Source: Enterococcus quebecensis
GTDB taxonomy: Bacteria > Bacillota > Bacilli > Lactobacillales > Enterococcaceae
Length of the DNA stretch: 64,000 bases
Reading direction: 5' to 3'
NCBI RefSeq assembly: GCF_001730365.1
Contig: NZ_MIKB01000001.1
Coordinates: forward strand, 186,001-250,000
Below are positions 54,258 to 63,781 of this stretch, piece after piece. Every line of letters begins with the position of its first letter. Position 1 is the stretch's first letter. A model generated the notes under the pieces. The model ran no database searches and was not told the origin of the DNA. It was given only the letters and a program-made list of their open reading frames with translations. Position numbers and translations under genes: made by a program.

Positions 54258-55802
54258 CTACTCTTCAACTGGTATCAAGCTCAAGTTTTGCATATATTGA
54301 TCCATTAAAATGTACCCTTCTAAACGGCGTAGTAAGTCAACCGAGCAACGGACTTTTTTACCGAATAATGAACGGCTATAAGCAACCTCACGCATTTCTT
54401 GTAGAAATTCATCTAAGGAAGCGACTAAACTGCCACAACTTAATCGACCACAAATTAAAACATCCTCTTTGCGTTGTCTCAGTACTTGTCCCCATGAATA
54501 GTTTAAATACTCTGCTTGACTAATTTGAGCCAACAAGTCCGAGCGTAAAATGCTTTTTTTCTGAACATGACTTTTCTTAGAACCTAAACGCATACGTTTA
54601 TTCATAAAGCACAAGTAAATCTCATCTTCCAAGTTTTCCATTTCGCTCTTTGAAAAATTTGGGATTTTCGTTGGTGCTTCAATTGTTTTGCTTGCTTTTA
54701 GTTGCTTAGAAAAACGAGGCCAATTACTTGGTGTTGCTTTTTTCGTCCTTCTTTTGTTAAGCACTAATTGATTAAGGTCTAGCATTTCAGATTTCATTGT
54801 TTCTTGTGGCGCCTTTTTAGCTATCTCAGATTCAGCAACTTCTTTGTGTTTAGCTTTCATTTGTCTGCGTTTTAATTTCAATGAAGTACGTTCTGTAGAC
54901 TCTTGGTTTGATTCCTCTTTATTTTTTTGTTCTTGATTTAGGTAAACTGTAGGCTCTTCTTCTACTTGGAAATCTTCTTGAATTGGTTTTCCCGCCAATT
55001 CGTTCTCCAACTTTTTTTCTGTTTCTTCTCCTACAACTTCCCATGTCTTTGTTGTTTCGTCTATTTTTTCCGACGTTACTTCTTCTTCGTTTACAACTTC
55101 GCTTTCGTCAAGATCGACTTCTACATTAATTGGATTTTCTGAGCGAAGCATTGTTTTTGTTGCCTCTACAGTTTTATCTTCTTCAATCACCAACGGTTGT
55201 GCTCTTTTCAGATGAATCGTCTGGATACTTCTAGAAATGATCGGATCACTTTTAGCTGTATGCATTTCGATTTTCCCCCGACTGATCATTTCAGTTAAAT
55301 CGGTAATCATTTTGCGTAGGCGGAAAATTTCATTTGATGTTTCAATCATTTGTTTCATCATTCCCTGTACTTCACCAGAGCTAAGTGCAGCATCTCCTCG
55401 AAAAACAAGTGAACGCTCCTGTTTTTCAAGTGTAATTTCTTCAAACCATCGTTTTAGATTCATACGAAGGTCTCTTCTAGTTGGTTCAAAACTTCCCATA
55501 AGTAATGTGTAGTACATCACTTCTGTTTCAACATACATGTAAATCTTCTTAACAACTAACTCTTCGAACTCCTCTGTTTCATCCCAGCTATCACAGATTG
55601 CATCAAAAAAGGCTTCGCCTTCAGCTAAATTTTGGTAATCTTTCGCTAGATTTAGCTTTCGAACTAAATAAAATGAATATGGAGTATCCACATTATCGGC
55701 ATAAACCTCACGGCCTAAATAATCTGGATCGACCTCTTTACAAAGATAGGTTGATCTTTCTTCTTTTTCTGATTGACGTTGTCGCTTACTAATCGTTCTC
55801 AC
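54258..55802 (-). CDS. Uncharacterised large charged cytoplasmic protein
   Basis: A 514-aa protein with no signal peptide or membrane helix. Residues ~1-135 form a globular, aromatic-rich domain (PYSFYLVRKLNLAKDYQNL); ~150-190 is helical; ~205-320 is an acidic low-complexity linker with many Glu; ~320-395 is basic (KLKRRQMKAKHKE); and the C-terminus (~400-514) is again globular (RSDLLAQISQAEYLNYSWGQ, CSVDLLRRLEGYILMDQYM). The dumbbell form suggests a scaffold or regulator bringing two partners together. I do not recognise a family. Single gene with its own terminator. Confidence 0.6.
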   Translation of the reverse strand: MRTISKRQRQSEKEERSTYLCKEVDPDYLGREVYADNVDTPYSFYLVRKLNLAKDYQNLAEGEAFFDAICDSWDETEEFEELVVKKIYMYVETEVMYYTLLMGSFEPTRRDLRMNLKRWFEEITLEKQERSLVFRGDAALSSGEVQGMMKQMIETSNEIFRLRKMITDLTEMISRGKIEMHTAKSDPIISRSIQTIHLKRAQPLVIEEDKTVEATKTMLRSENPINVEVDLDESEVVNEEEVTSEKIDETTKTWEVVGEETEKKLENELAGKPIQEDFQVEEEPTVYLNQEQKNKEESNQESTERTSLKLKRRQMKAKHKEVAESEIAKKAPQETMKSEMLDLNQLVLNKRRTKKATPSNWPRFSKQLKASKTIEAPTKIPNFSKSEMENLEDEIYLCFMNKRMRLGSKKSHVQKKSILRSDLLAQISQAEYLNYSWGQVLRQRKEDVLICGRLSCGSLVASLDEFLQEMREVAYSRSLFGKKVRCSVDLLRRLEGYILMDQYMQNLSLIPVEE

Positions 55803-56167
55803 TTCCTCAATTTTTTTCCTGTATAAATCGTATCATTTTTTTAGAAAAAAGAACACACTTACTATTCATTATACCTGTAAAAAAGCAAAAAAAAGCTCAT
55901 TTTTTTACAAATATGTGAAATTAAAAGAAAAACAGTGATAATTATCACATTTTAAAAGCATTTATATTAATAATCTGATTTAACAGTCTTTTTACAACAC
56001 ACTAAAAAAGTCATCATAAAAAAGTATATCTAAGCTATGTTCTGCTCGCTGTATTTTTTTATTTTAGGTTACATACTTCATTTCTCAGAATAGCTAGCTA
56101 ATTATTTTCTCATTTGTTACAATATGTGAATTGGAATAATTGTAAAAAATGATGATGGAGTGATCAA
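55803..56167. other. Divergent intergenic region
   Basis: About 365 AT-rich nt between the 514-aa gene and the lipoprotein gene, holding both promoters. No gene or strong hairpin recognised. Confidence 0.4.
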
Positions 56168-56680
56168 ATGATAGGTGTTTTGAGAAAAATGAGCTTATTC
56201 ATAGTTTTAATGGCCGTTTTATTTATACTTGTAGCTTGTGGGTTATCAACAAATAGTGTTGGACATGGGCATGGACGAGAAGATAGTAAAAAATCTGCAG
56301 ATGCTGCAACTGCTAAAGTTGGAGACTTTACAGTGACAATCTATAATGATTATGAAGTGATGAAACTATATGATGAAATGGAGATCATAGTAATTACATA
56401 TGATTTTACCAACAACAGTGATGAGAACCAAACGTTTAATACCGCAATATATGATAAAGCCTTTCAAGGAGGAATCAGAATAGAGCGTTCCTATTTAGCT
56501 GGAATATTTAACAGAAAAAAATTTAAAGGTTCGAGAGTAGAAATTCTACCCGGAACTACAATCACGCTTCAAAAAGCGTATAAATTAAGAGATTCCACTT
56601 CGCCTGTGACAATTGAAATTGAAAATTATGATTATGATCATAAGGAAAAGTTAACAAAAGAATTTAATTTGCAAAAATAA
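56168..56680 (+). CDS. DUF5067 lipoprotein
   Basis: A 170-aa lipoprotein: a hydrophobic signal (~8-22) ending in a lipobox (LVAC), a His/Gly-rich linker (GHGHGRED) and a beta-sandwich DUF5067-like domain (~50-168; EMEIIVITYDFTNNSDENQTF and EILPGTTITLQKAYKL). Function unknown; such domains often sit on the outer face of the membrane as ligand- or wall-interacting modules. ATG start with GGAG seven nt before. Single gene. Confidence 0.85.
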   Translation: MIGVLRKMSLFIVLMAVLFILVACGLSTNSVGHGHGREDSKKSADAATAKVGDFTVTIYNDYEVMKLYDEMEIIVITYDFTNNSDENQTFNTAIYDKAFQGGIRIERSYLAGIFNRKKFKGSRVEILPGTTITLQKAYKLRDSTSPVTIEIENYDYDHKEKLTKEFNLQK

Positions 56681-56749
56681 TGAATAAGCATTTGGCTATT
56701 TCAGATCAATATTTATAAATAATCTTTCTATCGTAAATAAGATAAAGTT

Positions 56750-56815
56750 AGCAAAATCCCGAAGAGAACCTTCGTGAATTCTTACTTATTTATCGAAGTT
56801 AAGCACTTCTTTCCC
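56750..56815. repeat. Partial dispersed repeat element, copy C
   Basis: GTGAATTCTTACTTATTTA and TCGAAGTTAAGCACTTCTTT resemble the tails of copies A and B. The leading hairpin is not recognisable here, so this is a tail fragment or a chance resemblance. Confidence 0.35.
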
Positions 56816-56950
56816 CTCTGTTTACAGGTTTTTATTATATGTGTTAGAAAAAAAGTCATACTGTTTATGACACTAAATTCTGCTATCATAAATTAAAGAC
56901 TTTAGTAACATTAGCTATATTCATAAATTTTTTTCATACAAATAATAAAG

Positions 56951-56982
56951 AAAAGGAGCTGGTTTGATCACCTGCTCCTTTT
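56951..56982. terminator. Bidirectional hairpin terminator
   Basis: AAAAGGAGC (56951-56959) with GCTCCTTTT (56974-56982) and a T-run after it on the plus strand; likely ends the DUF5067 transcript. Confidence 0.7.
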
Positions 56983-56998
56983 TATCTACTATTTAAAA

Positions 56999-57027
56999 AG
57001 AAGAACACCCTCTGCAGGCATTCTTCT
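56999..57027 (-). terminator. Terminator of the YjeM-like gene
   Basis: 11-bp stem (56999-57009 with 57017-57027, two G-U pairs on the RNA) followed by a U-run, just after the stop at 57036. Confidence 0.75.
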
Positions 57028-57035
57028 GTTTTTCT

Positions 57036-58478
57036 TTAATTTAGTTGAGCTTTCTTTTTATCACGGCGAGCAAGCGCTGGTAAAATCATTCCCAATAAAA
57101 TCAACACGATTGGTGTGATAACATTAGAAGCTAATTGGAAGAACCACGCTTTAGGATCTAATGCAAAATCAACTTTCGGCACCATTCCTAAAATACAAGC
57201 AAAAGCTGTGAATAAGAAACACCATAAACCGAAACCAAAGGCAATTTTTGGATTTTTGATAAATTTGTATTCAGACGTATAATTTTTATAGGCTTTATTT
57301 AACATCATATAGGCAAAGAAGACCCATAGATAACGCATTGGCATTACTACAGAGTTCAAATTAGTCAACCATTTAACCAATTCTTTGATATTGTCGATAC
57401 CAAACATCGGCAACACAATAATGATACTTACTAAAATACCAGTTAATAAATAACCATTGACCAGTGTTCCTTTTTTACTTCTTTTACGTAAAGCAGCTGG
57501 AACGTATTCTGGATCAGCATCAGCTAAAAGAATTTGTAGAGGCGCATCAATTGAAAAAGCTAGCGCTGAGATCTGACCAATTCCGTTAGTAATCGCATAA
57601 ATGATCATCAATAAGTTTCCTACACCATAATATTCACCCAATAATTGGAATGCAGTATATGCACCATTTGCCATTAAATCTTCTGGAATGTTATTACTTG
57701 CAAATAGCATTCCCATTGCAAATGAACCTAAAACAGCAGAAACACCTACCATTGCAGCTAAGAAAATCATTCCTTTTGGAAATTCTTTTGCTGGATTTTT
57801 CATTGAATTCACGTATGGAGAAATTTTTTCAGCCCCACCGACTGCAAATACCAACATGGATACGGTAGTAAAGTAACTAAAGTCGAATTTAGGGATATAC
57901 GTACTGATTTTATCCATGTGCGGTGTAGCAAATTCAACACTTGAATTCATCATTGGCGCACCAACTGCTAATAGGATAAACAGCATTGACATCACAAAGA
58001 TTGCTGTTCCAGCCATTCCTCCGATAACTTTTAAAGTCATCAATCCTTTTGTAGATAAAAGCAAGAACACCAAGAAAATAGCTAAAGAAATCAAGCTAAT
58101 TCCGACAACAGAGAAATTATTTACAATATCTCCATTCCCTTGGATCGCCCAACCAAAAGCAATTAAGACTAATTGCGGTTTTTGAGCTAGATAAGGGATA
58201 TGTACTACCCAATACGTCCACGCAGCATAATATGCCAAACGTTTTGTACTCGTATTTTGCACCCATGAACTAACTCCACCACTGCTGTCTTTAAAGGTTG
58301 AACCCAATTGTCCGACAATCAATGCGTAAGGAATAAAGTATAATACCAAAATCAAGATCCATGAAGTCACAACAGAAATTCCTTGTTGTGCATAGTTATT
58401 CACGACGTTACCTAAGCCCCAAACCATGTTGAAAGCAATCAGACCAACGGTAAACCATCGCAGTTGTTTTTGTTCCAT
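57036..58478 (-). CDS. APC-family amino acid permease, YjeM type
   Basis: A 480-aa membrane protein with about 12 helices; FTVGLIAFNMVWGLGNVVNNYAQQG, GGAEKISPYVNSMKNPAKEFPKG and LVKWLTNLNSVVMPMRYLWVFFAYM are typical of the glutamate/GABA-transporter-like YjeM group. The substrate is not known for certain. ATG 58476-58478 chosen (MEQKQLRW) with TTAGGAG seven nt upstream; the six-codon-longer ATG overlaps it. Single gene followed by two hairpins. Confidence 0.9.
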   Translation of the reverse strand: MEQKQLRWFTVGLIAFNMVWGLGNVVNNYAQQGISVVTSWILILVLYFIPYALIVGQLGSTFKDSSGGVSSWVQNTSTKRLAYYAAWTYWVVHIPYLAQKPQLVLIAFGWAIQGNGDIVNNFSVVGISLISLAIFLVFLLLSTKGLMTLKVIGGMAGTAIFVMSMLFILLAVGAPMMNSSVEFATPHMDKISTYIPKFDFSYFTTVSMLVFAVGGAEKISPYVNSMKNPAKEFPKGMIFLAAMVGVSAVLGSFAMGMLFASNNIPEDLMANGAYTAFQLLGEYYGVGNLLMIIYAITNGIGQISALAFSIDAPLQILLADADPEYVPAALRKRSKKGTLVNGYLLTGILVSIIIVLPMFGIDNIKELVKWLTNLNSVVMPMRYLWVFFAYMMLNKAYKNYTSEYKFIKNPKIAFGFGLWCFLFTAFACILGMVPKVDFALDPKAWFFQLASNVITPIVLILLGMILPALARRDKKKAQLN

Positions 58479-58932
58479 CAAAACACTCCTAATCATAATA
58501 AAGTATAAAATATCTTTTTAATCATAATCATTTTTAAGTGTTTAAACAAGCTTTCCTTTGCATAAATATCGATTTTATAAGCATTTTATTAGATTAGTCA
58601 GAAAATACTCATTTTTCTTAATAAATCTATTCTTTTACTCTGCTCATTTTTTATAAAAGACAGATTAAAACACTGAAAATTAAACAGTTACACCATTGTC
58701 AACTTCTCAACTAGAGGTCTCATCTAAAAATTGCACTTTCTAATATTAGCCATTTGAACACTATTTTGAAATGAATTCTATTTCAATTAATGCTGATAAA
58801 TACAAACAAGACGAGTGTTATATTCAATAGTAGTCTTTTCTCATACAGTAACTTCATCTCTTTATCAAAGTAAAATAAAAACAGGCAGTATAGAAGTTAA
58901 GCCCTTCTATTCTTACCTGTTTTTCTATAGTG
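58479..58932. other. Long intergenic region
   Basis: About 454 AT-rich nt with the terminator at 58877-58925 and the presumed yjeM-like promoter. I see no gene or other repeat. Confidence 0.4.
58877..58925 (-). terminator. Terminator of the flippase-like gene
   Basis: AAAACAGG...TAGAAG (about 58877-58895) with CTTCTA...CCTGTTTT (58904-58923), mismatches inside; placed just after the stop at 58933. Confidence 0.75.
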
Positions 58933-59979
58933 TTATTCTTCCAAAGTTTTTTTCTTTTCTTCCCTAACATCGTGAAGCCCTATTTTGATCTCTTTTCTTT
59001 TTTGAACAAGTACATATCCAAATCCAATTAGAAACGGTAAAACAAAGCTTCCGAAACGATATAATAGCAACGAGGAAACTGCATCAACAGTACCAACTAA
59101 CGGTCTAAATAATAATAAATAAACAAATTCAAATGGTCCGATTCCTGCTGGTGTTGGAAACACTCCTGACAAAATAACAGAAAAACTAGTAAAAGAAAGA
59201 ACCAAAAGAAAATCGATATTTGGATGATTCACAACCAATACGATGTAAGGAATCACGTACCAAAATAGTAGTTTCGCTACATTCCAACAAAAAATACGAA
59301 TCATAGCTGAACGATCTCTTGTGATCGTCTGAACCGTTTCTCTTAATGAATAGATCTGTAAGTTGCATTTATCTACCCAATCACGCAAGCTTTTACGTTT
59401 AAAATGTTTATCCGCTAATTTTGTTAAAAATACTTGCAGATTTATACTACTTGAAAGAATCAATAAAGAAAAAATAATCAAAAATGTCAGCACCATACCG
59501 ACTAAAATAAATGGAATCATTTTGGGAGCACGCTCATAAAATAAAGAAAATTGGAAAACTAATCCAAGCACCGATAAGAAAATAACAGCGACTTTATACA
59601 TGATCATATGTAAAGCTGTAACACCCACTCCTTGAGATACAGCCAACCCTTTTTTCTTATAGAAATAAATTTCTGAAAGAAGCGTTCCCGTACCAAAAGA
59701 AATTACACGATAAAAAGCTACATAACAAGATGTGAAAAAACCATCTTTCGTTGTGAAATCTTTCTGAAAATACGAAGCAATCTGTTTAATCGAACGACCT
59801 TCAACAATTTGATAAACGACGCCAAATAATACAACCAAAGCGACAACAACCCAACTTGTTTCCATCAATTGAGCAAATATATCACTAAGAGAATTATCCA
59901 TCACATAAATAATTACACCAATAAAAATTGCTAACAAACCAATATTCAGAAAAACTTTTGTTTTAGAATTGTTTTTCAT
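58933..59979 (-). CDS. Flippase-like membrane protein (MprF N-terminal/AglD-type domain)
   Basis: A 348-aa protein with about seven to eight membrane helices; FGTGTLLSEIYFYKKKGL and PAGIGPFEFVYLLLFRPL are marks of the lysyl-phosphatidylglycerol flippase-like (UPF0104/YbhN) family. There is no lysyltransferase domain, so it would only move or bind lipids, not modify them. ATG 59977-59979 is preceded by GGGAG at five nt. The DUF1294 and diacylglycerol kinase genes upstream (30 nt and ~400 nt) have the same direction, suggesting a lipid-metabolism group. Confidence 0.85.
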   Translation of the reverse strand: MKNNSKTKVFLNIGLLAIFIGVIIYVMDNSLSDIFAQLMETSWVVVALVVLFGVVYQIVEGRSIKQIASYFQKDFTTKDGFFTSCYVAFYRVISFGTGTLLSEIYFYKKKGLAVSQGVGVTALHMIMYKVAVIFLSVLGLVFQFSLFYERAPKMIPFILVGMVLTFLIIFSLLILSSSINLQVFLTKLADKHFKRKSLRDWVDKCNLQIYSLRETVQTITRDRSAMIRIFCWNVAKLLFWYVIPYIVLVVNHPNIDFLLVLSFTSFSVILSGVFPTPAGIGPFEFVYLLLFRPLVGTVDAVSSLLLYRFGSFVLPFLIGFGYVLVQKRKEIKIGLHDVREEKKKTLEE

Positions 59980-60009
59980 GATTTCTCCCAACTAAATTTG
60001 TATTCACGG

Positions 60010-60288
60010 TTATCTCTTATAACTAAAATAAATAATCGCAATAGCTACAAGTGTACCAAAAATGAAGAAAAAATAAAAGCGTAATTTTCTCGTTTTATGG
60101 CGAAAAAGTTGTTGTGCCAATAACCCACCAATTCCACCACCGATAATACCTATAAATAAAAGATCAAATTCTGGTACTCGCCATCTTTTTCTTTTTGCCC
60201 TTTTTTTATCGAAATACATCACAAAAAATTCGAATACATTTACCACTAGCAAATATAGCCACGGTAAATGTTTTAGCCAACCACTCAT
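60010..60288 (-). CDS. DUF1294 membrane protein
   Basis: A 92-aa protein with three hydrophobic segments (~7-25, ~42-58, ~68-86) separated by basic loops. YFDKKRAKRKRWRVPEFDLLFIGIIGGGIGGLLAQQLFRHKTRK is the DUF1294 core, split here by position. Function unknown. ATG 60286-60288 with GGAGGG six nt upstream; upstream frame is not coding-like. It lies between the diacylglycerol kinase and flippase-like genes. Confidence 0.85.
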   Translation of the reverse strand: MSGWLKHLPWLYLLVVNVFEFFVMYFDKKRAKRKRWRVPEFDLLFIGIIGGGIGGLLAQQLFRHKTRKLRFYFFFIFGTLVAIAIIYFSYKR

Positions 60289-60379
60289 ACTTTTCCCTCC
60301 AACAATTACTCTGCTACTAGAATACCTTGAAAGAGCAACCGATGTAAAGTTAATTAAACAATAAAATTGAAAATTCATG

Positions 60380-61282
60380 CTAAGATTTTGGTACAAAAAC
60401 GCTTAGTCCATGCTTGACTACTTTCATCTTAATTGGTAAATCTTCACTTGGATCACCATCAACACGCGTACCTACTTTCTTTTCAGTCATGCTTTTGATA
60501 TCTATCTCAGCTGCAGTTATATATTTTATTTCAGGAATCTCATAGATTTTTCCTAAAAGAATTTTTGGCAGATAAAAAGCTAATTTAAAAAAGTTTAATT
60601 TGGGCAGAATCGTTAAATGAAACAAGCCGTCATCTGGCGAGGCGGAATCATCAAAATTCGTATAGCCACCAACTGAATTAGTCATTGTGACTGTAACCAA
60701 TTGTGTTTTGCCTACCCATTGTTCTTTATCTGTTTTAATCTCTAAACGATAGCGCTTTTTCTTGGCTAATAATTTAAAAAAATTCTTCACGAAAATAATT
60801 TTTCCATACTTTTGTTTGTCTTCCTGACTAATACGAGCCGCCGTATCTGCTAAAAGTCCAATTGTCATGGTACTGACAATAACTTTTTGATTAATCATTC
60901 CATAATCAATTTTTCTAGTAATACCATCTAAAATCACATCAGCTGCTGCTTCAAAATTCATAGGAATCCCTAAAACTCTAGCCATATTATTGACCGTTCC
61001 ACCTGGTAAAAACCCTACGTTTAAGTGAGGTAACTCTTCCTTAAAATCTTTCACATTATGATTGATTGTTCCATCTCCACCAATAAAAACTAGCGTATCG
61101 ATCTTTTCTTTTTTCGCCTTTTCTACGGTTTTTTTACTATCGCAATCTGGCCCTACTTGTTCTAGTAAAAAATTTGTGCTCATAAATCCATGATCTTTTG
61201 CATAAGTCACAAACTTTTCGGCTAATTCTTTTCCTTTATCTTTGCCTGACGTTTCATTAAAAAGAATCATTACATTCTCCAT
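60380..61282 (-). CDS. Diacylglycerol/lipid kinase family protein (DagK/YegS-like)
   Basis: A 300-aa soluble lipid kinase. NTD with VMILFNETSGKDKG, the nucleotide motif FIGGDGTINHNVKD (~66-79; GGDGT) and FLPGGTVNNMARVLGIP; C-terminal beta-sandwich ending VFVPKS. It phosphorylates diacylglycerol, recycling lipid left by lipoteichoic acid synthesis, or another lipid. ATG 61280-61282 chosen, seven nt after AGGAGG. It precedes the DUF1294 and flippase-like genes on the same strand. Confidence 0.9.
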   Translation of the reverse strand: MENVMILFNETSGKDKGKELAEKFVTYAKDHGFMSTNFLLEQVGPDCDSKKTVEKAKKEKIDTLVFIGGDGTINHNVKDFKEELPHLNVGFLPGGTVNNMARVLGIPMNFEAAADVILDGITRKIDYGMINQKVIVSTMTIGLLADTAARISQEDKQKYGKIIFVKNFFKLLAKKKRYRLEIKTDKEQWVGKTQLVTVTMTNSVGGYTNFDDSASPDDGLFHLTILPKLNFFKLAFYLPKILLGKIYEIPEIKYITAAEIDIKSMTEKKVGTRVDGDPSEDLPIKMKVVKHGLSVFVPKS

Positions 61283-61333
61283 TTGATTACCTCCTGAACA
61301 TAAAAGCATAGTGAACTCGTCCAATTTTGACAG

Positions 61334-61379
61334 AAAAAGAGGAAGTATGTCACTACTTGCAACTATACTCCCTCTTTTT
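61334..61379 (-). terminator. Terminator of pepT
   Basis: AAAAAGAGGAAGTAT (61334-61348) with ATACTCCCTCTTTTT (about 61365-61379), one mismatch; U-tail on the minus strand. It follows the pepT stop at 61411. Confidence 0.75.
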
Positions 61380-61410
61380 ACTTTTTACTATTAGTAACAC
61401 CAACTAGTTT

Positions 61411-62640
61411 TTATTTTGCGTTAGATTCCGCAATTTTCACAATCACATCTGTTGCTTTTTCCATTGCTTGTAAAGAAACAAATTCAAAGCGTCCATGCAT
61501 GTTTTCTCCACCAGCAAAGATATTCGGCGTAGGAATACCTAAATAAGAAATTTTAGATCCATCCGTACCACCACGAACAGGCTCTATCAATGGCTCAATA
61601 TCAAGTTCAATCATCGCATTTTTCGCTAATTCAATAATGCTCATATCTTTTTCAATCACTTCACCCATATTGTAATATTGATCAAATAAATCAATTTGAA
61701 TACGTTCTTGATCGAATGGTTGGTTAATGATTTCTTGAATTTTTTTAATCAATGCTTTTCTAGCTTCGAATTTTTCACGATTGTGATCACGAATAATATA
61801 TGTCATTTTAGCTTCTTCTGGTGTTCCGCTCATCTGCGCTAAATGGAAGAATCCTTCGTAGCCGTCTGTTTTTTCCGGCACTTCATTTTGAGGTAGTTGG
61901 TTATGAAAATCAATTGCCAACTGTAATGCATTAATCATTGTATTTTTAGCTGTTCCTGGGTGTACATTTTTCCCTTGAATCGTAACCTCTGCTTGAGCTG
62001 CATTAAAGGTTTCATATTGTAACTCACCAACTGGTCCACCATCCATCGTGTAAGCAAAGTCTACATTGAATTGGGCAACATCAAACTTATCCGCACCAAC
62101 ACCAATTTCTTCGTCAGGACCAAAAGCAACACGGATCGTTCCATGTTTGATTGACGGATTTTTGATTAGAATTTCCATTGCTGTCATGATTTCAGCAATT
62201 CCTGACTTATCATCCGCACCTAAAAGAGTGGTTCCATCTGTTGTAATTAATGTTTGATTTTTATAGTTTTTCAAATTAGGAAAATCAGTTGTATTTAAGG
62301 TGAATTTCCCTTCTTTATCTAATTGAATCGTTGATTGCCCATCATACTTTTCAATCACTTGAGGATTTACATTTACTGCATTGAAATCCGCTGTGTCCAT
62401 ATGAGCAATAAATCCGATGGAACGAACATCTTTATCTATATTACTTGGCAAAGTAGCGATCACAAAACCGTTTGTTTCATTATACTTTACATCACTCATA
62501 CCAATTTCTTCCAACTCTTTTTTCAAGGTTTGGGCAAAATCAACTTGTGTTTGTGTTGAAGGTGTTGTTTCACTTTTTGGATTTGAGCGTGTTTCTGTTT
62601 TTACATAGCGTAAAAAACGAGGCAATAAATTTTCGTACAT
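61411..62640 (-). CDS. pepT: Tripeptidase (peptidase T)
   Basis: A 409-aa M20 zinc aminotripeptidase of the cytoplasm. Metal ligands and catalytic residues appear in IAHMDTAD (His, Asp), [22 protein letters not shown] (Glu pair), YTMDGG and the late HGRFEF region; full length. It releases N-terminal residues from tripeptides supplied by peptide transport. ATG start ([14 protein letters not shown]) with GAAAGAAGG upstream. It lies 22 nt after the Nif3-family gene and may be co-transcribed with it. Confidence 0.97.
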   Translation of the reverse strand: MYENLLPRFLRYVKTETRSNPKSETTPSTQTQVDFAQTLKKELEEIGMSDVKYNETNGFVIATLPSNIDKDVRSIGFIAHMDTADFNAVNVNPQVIEKYDGQSTIQLDKEGKFTLNTTDFPNLKNYKNQTLITTDGTTLLGADDKSGIAEIMTAMEILIKNPSIKHGTIRVAFGPDEEIGVGADKFDVAQFNVDFAYTMDGGPVGELQYETFNAAQAEVTIQGKNVHPGTAKNTMINALQLAIDFHNQLPQNEVPEKTDGYEGFFHLAQMSGTPEEAKMTYIIRDHNREKFEARKALIKKIQEIINQPFDQERIQIDLFDQYYNMGEVIEKDMSIIELAKNAMIELDIEPLIEPVRGGTDGSKISYLGIPTPNIFAGGENMHGRFEFVSLQAMEKATDVIVKIAESNAK

Positions 62641-62662
62641 ACTTTTGTTCCTTCTTTCTTTT

Positions 62663-63781
62663 TTATCTAAATTTAAATGGATTGGTATTTACCTCAGACT
62701 CGATAAATGTAACGTTCCAATTATAATCTTTTTTCCATTGATTGAATAGTTCTACTAACTTTGGCTTGCACAACTGCTCAATGTAATGGCCAGGATCAAT
62801 CACTGACAAGCCTTCTGTCAACATGTCATGAGCCGTGTGATAATAAACATCTCCAGTGATATAAACATCAGCTTTCTTCTTAAGAGCATCACGGAAAAAC
62901 TTTTCGCCGCTGCCACCGCAAATGGCCACACGCTGAATCAATTGCGTTTCATCTTCAGCGACAATTCTTAGCCCCTCTAGATCAAACTTTTGTTTCACAA
63001 TTGCAATAAATTCACTTAATGGTATGGCTTTTTCCAAATTACCAATTCTTCCCAATCCATACTCTTTGCTGATATTATCTATTGTATACAAATCATACGC
63101 TGGTTCTTCGTAGGGATGTGCAGCTATCATCGTTTGGATCACTTCACTTTGAATCGTTTCTGGGAAAATCACTTCGATTTTGGCTTCTTGGACGGTTTCT
63201 TCTTTACCAATTGTTCCAATGGTTGGATTAGCACCTTCAACAGGCGTAAATCTGCCAGTTCCAATCAACGAATAACTAGTATTTTCGTACTCACCTTGAA
63301 GTCCCGCTCCAGCTTGACCTAAAACTTTGCGCATCATAGGTGCTTCATCGACAGGTACATATACCGCTAATTTTTTATAAGAAATTGTGTGTGTGTTTGT
63401 TAAATAAGTCGTTTCATGAATTCCTAGCAATTCACAAAACCAGTCATTTAGCCCATTATCGATAATATCCATATTCGTATGAGCTGCGAAAACAGCAATA
63501 TCATGCTTCAACAAATCCGCGTACATTTTTGTTTGCAGATCATTCGTATCTAAACGTTTGACTGGTCTAAAGATAGGTGGATGTTTGGCAATGATCAAAT
63601 CCACTTGTTTTTCAATTGCTTCAGCAACTACTTCGGGGCGAACATCTAAAGTCACTAACACACGATTTAATTTTTTATTCAATGTACCGATGTGTAAGCC
63701 CACTGGGTCTCCCTCTTCGGCTAACCACTGAGGACAGTATGCTTCAAAGTGTTCAATAAATGTATTACCATCAAGACTCAT
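62663..63781 (-). CDS. Nif3-like dinuclear metal-centre protein (YqfO type)
   Basis: A 372-aa Nif3/GTP cyclohydrolase I type 2-like protein. Metal-binding His/Glu in [16 protein letters not shown] and [11 protein letters not shown]; the central ~125-235 insertion (PII/CutA-like; [12 protein letters not shown]) is that of the long YqfO form. Function remains unclear. Start ATG 63779-63781 lies inside the 3' end of the trmK-like gene (11-nt overlap), with AGGAGG upstream. The pair matches B. subtilis yqfN-yqfO. Confidence 0.94.
   Translation of the reverse strand: MSLDGNTFIEHFEAYCPQWLAEEGDPVGLHIGTLNKKLNRVLVTLDVRPEVVAEAIEKQVDLIIAKHPPIFRPVKRLDTNDLQTKMYADLLKHDIAVFAAHTNMDIIDNGLNDWFCELLGIHETTYLTNTHTISYKKLAVYVPVDEAPMMRKVLGQAGAGLQGEYENTSYSLIGTGRFTPVEGANPTIGTIGKEETVQEAKIEVIFPETIQSEVIQTMIAAHPYEEPAYDLYTIDNISKEYGLGRIGNLEKAIPLSEFIAIVKQKFDLEGLRIVAEDETQLIQRVAICGGSGEKFFRDALKKKADVYITGDVYYHTAHDMLTEGLSVIDPGHYIEQLCKPKLVELFNQWKKDYNWNVTFIESEVNTNPFKFR

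Larger units (their letters stand above)
56681..57035. other. Intergenic region with repeat-like segment and terminators
   Basis: About 355 nt. It holds a partial copy C of the dispersed repeat (about 56,750-56,815), a GAGC hairpin (56951-56982) and the yjeM-like terminator (56999-57027). No gene seen. Confidence 0.5.
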
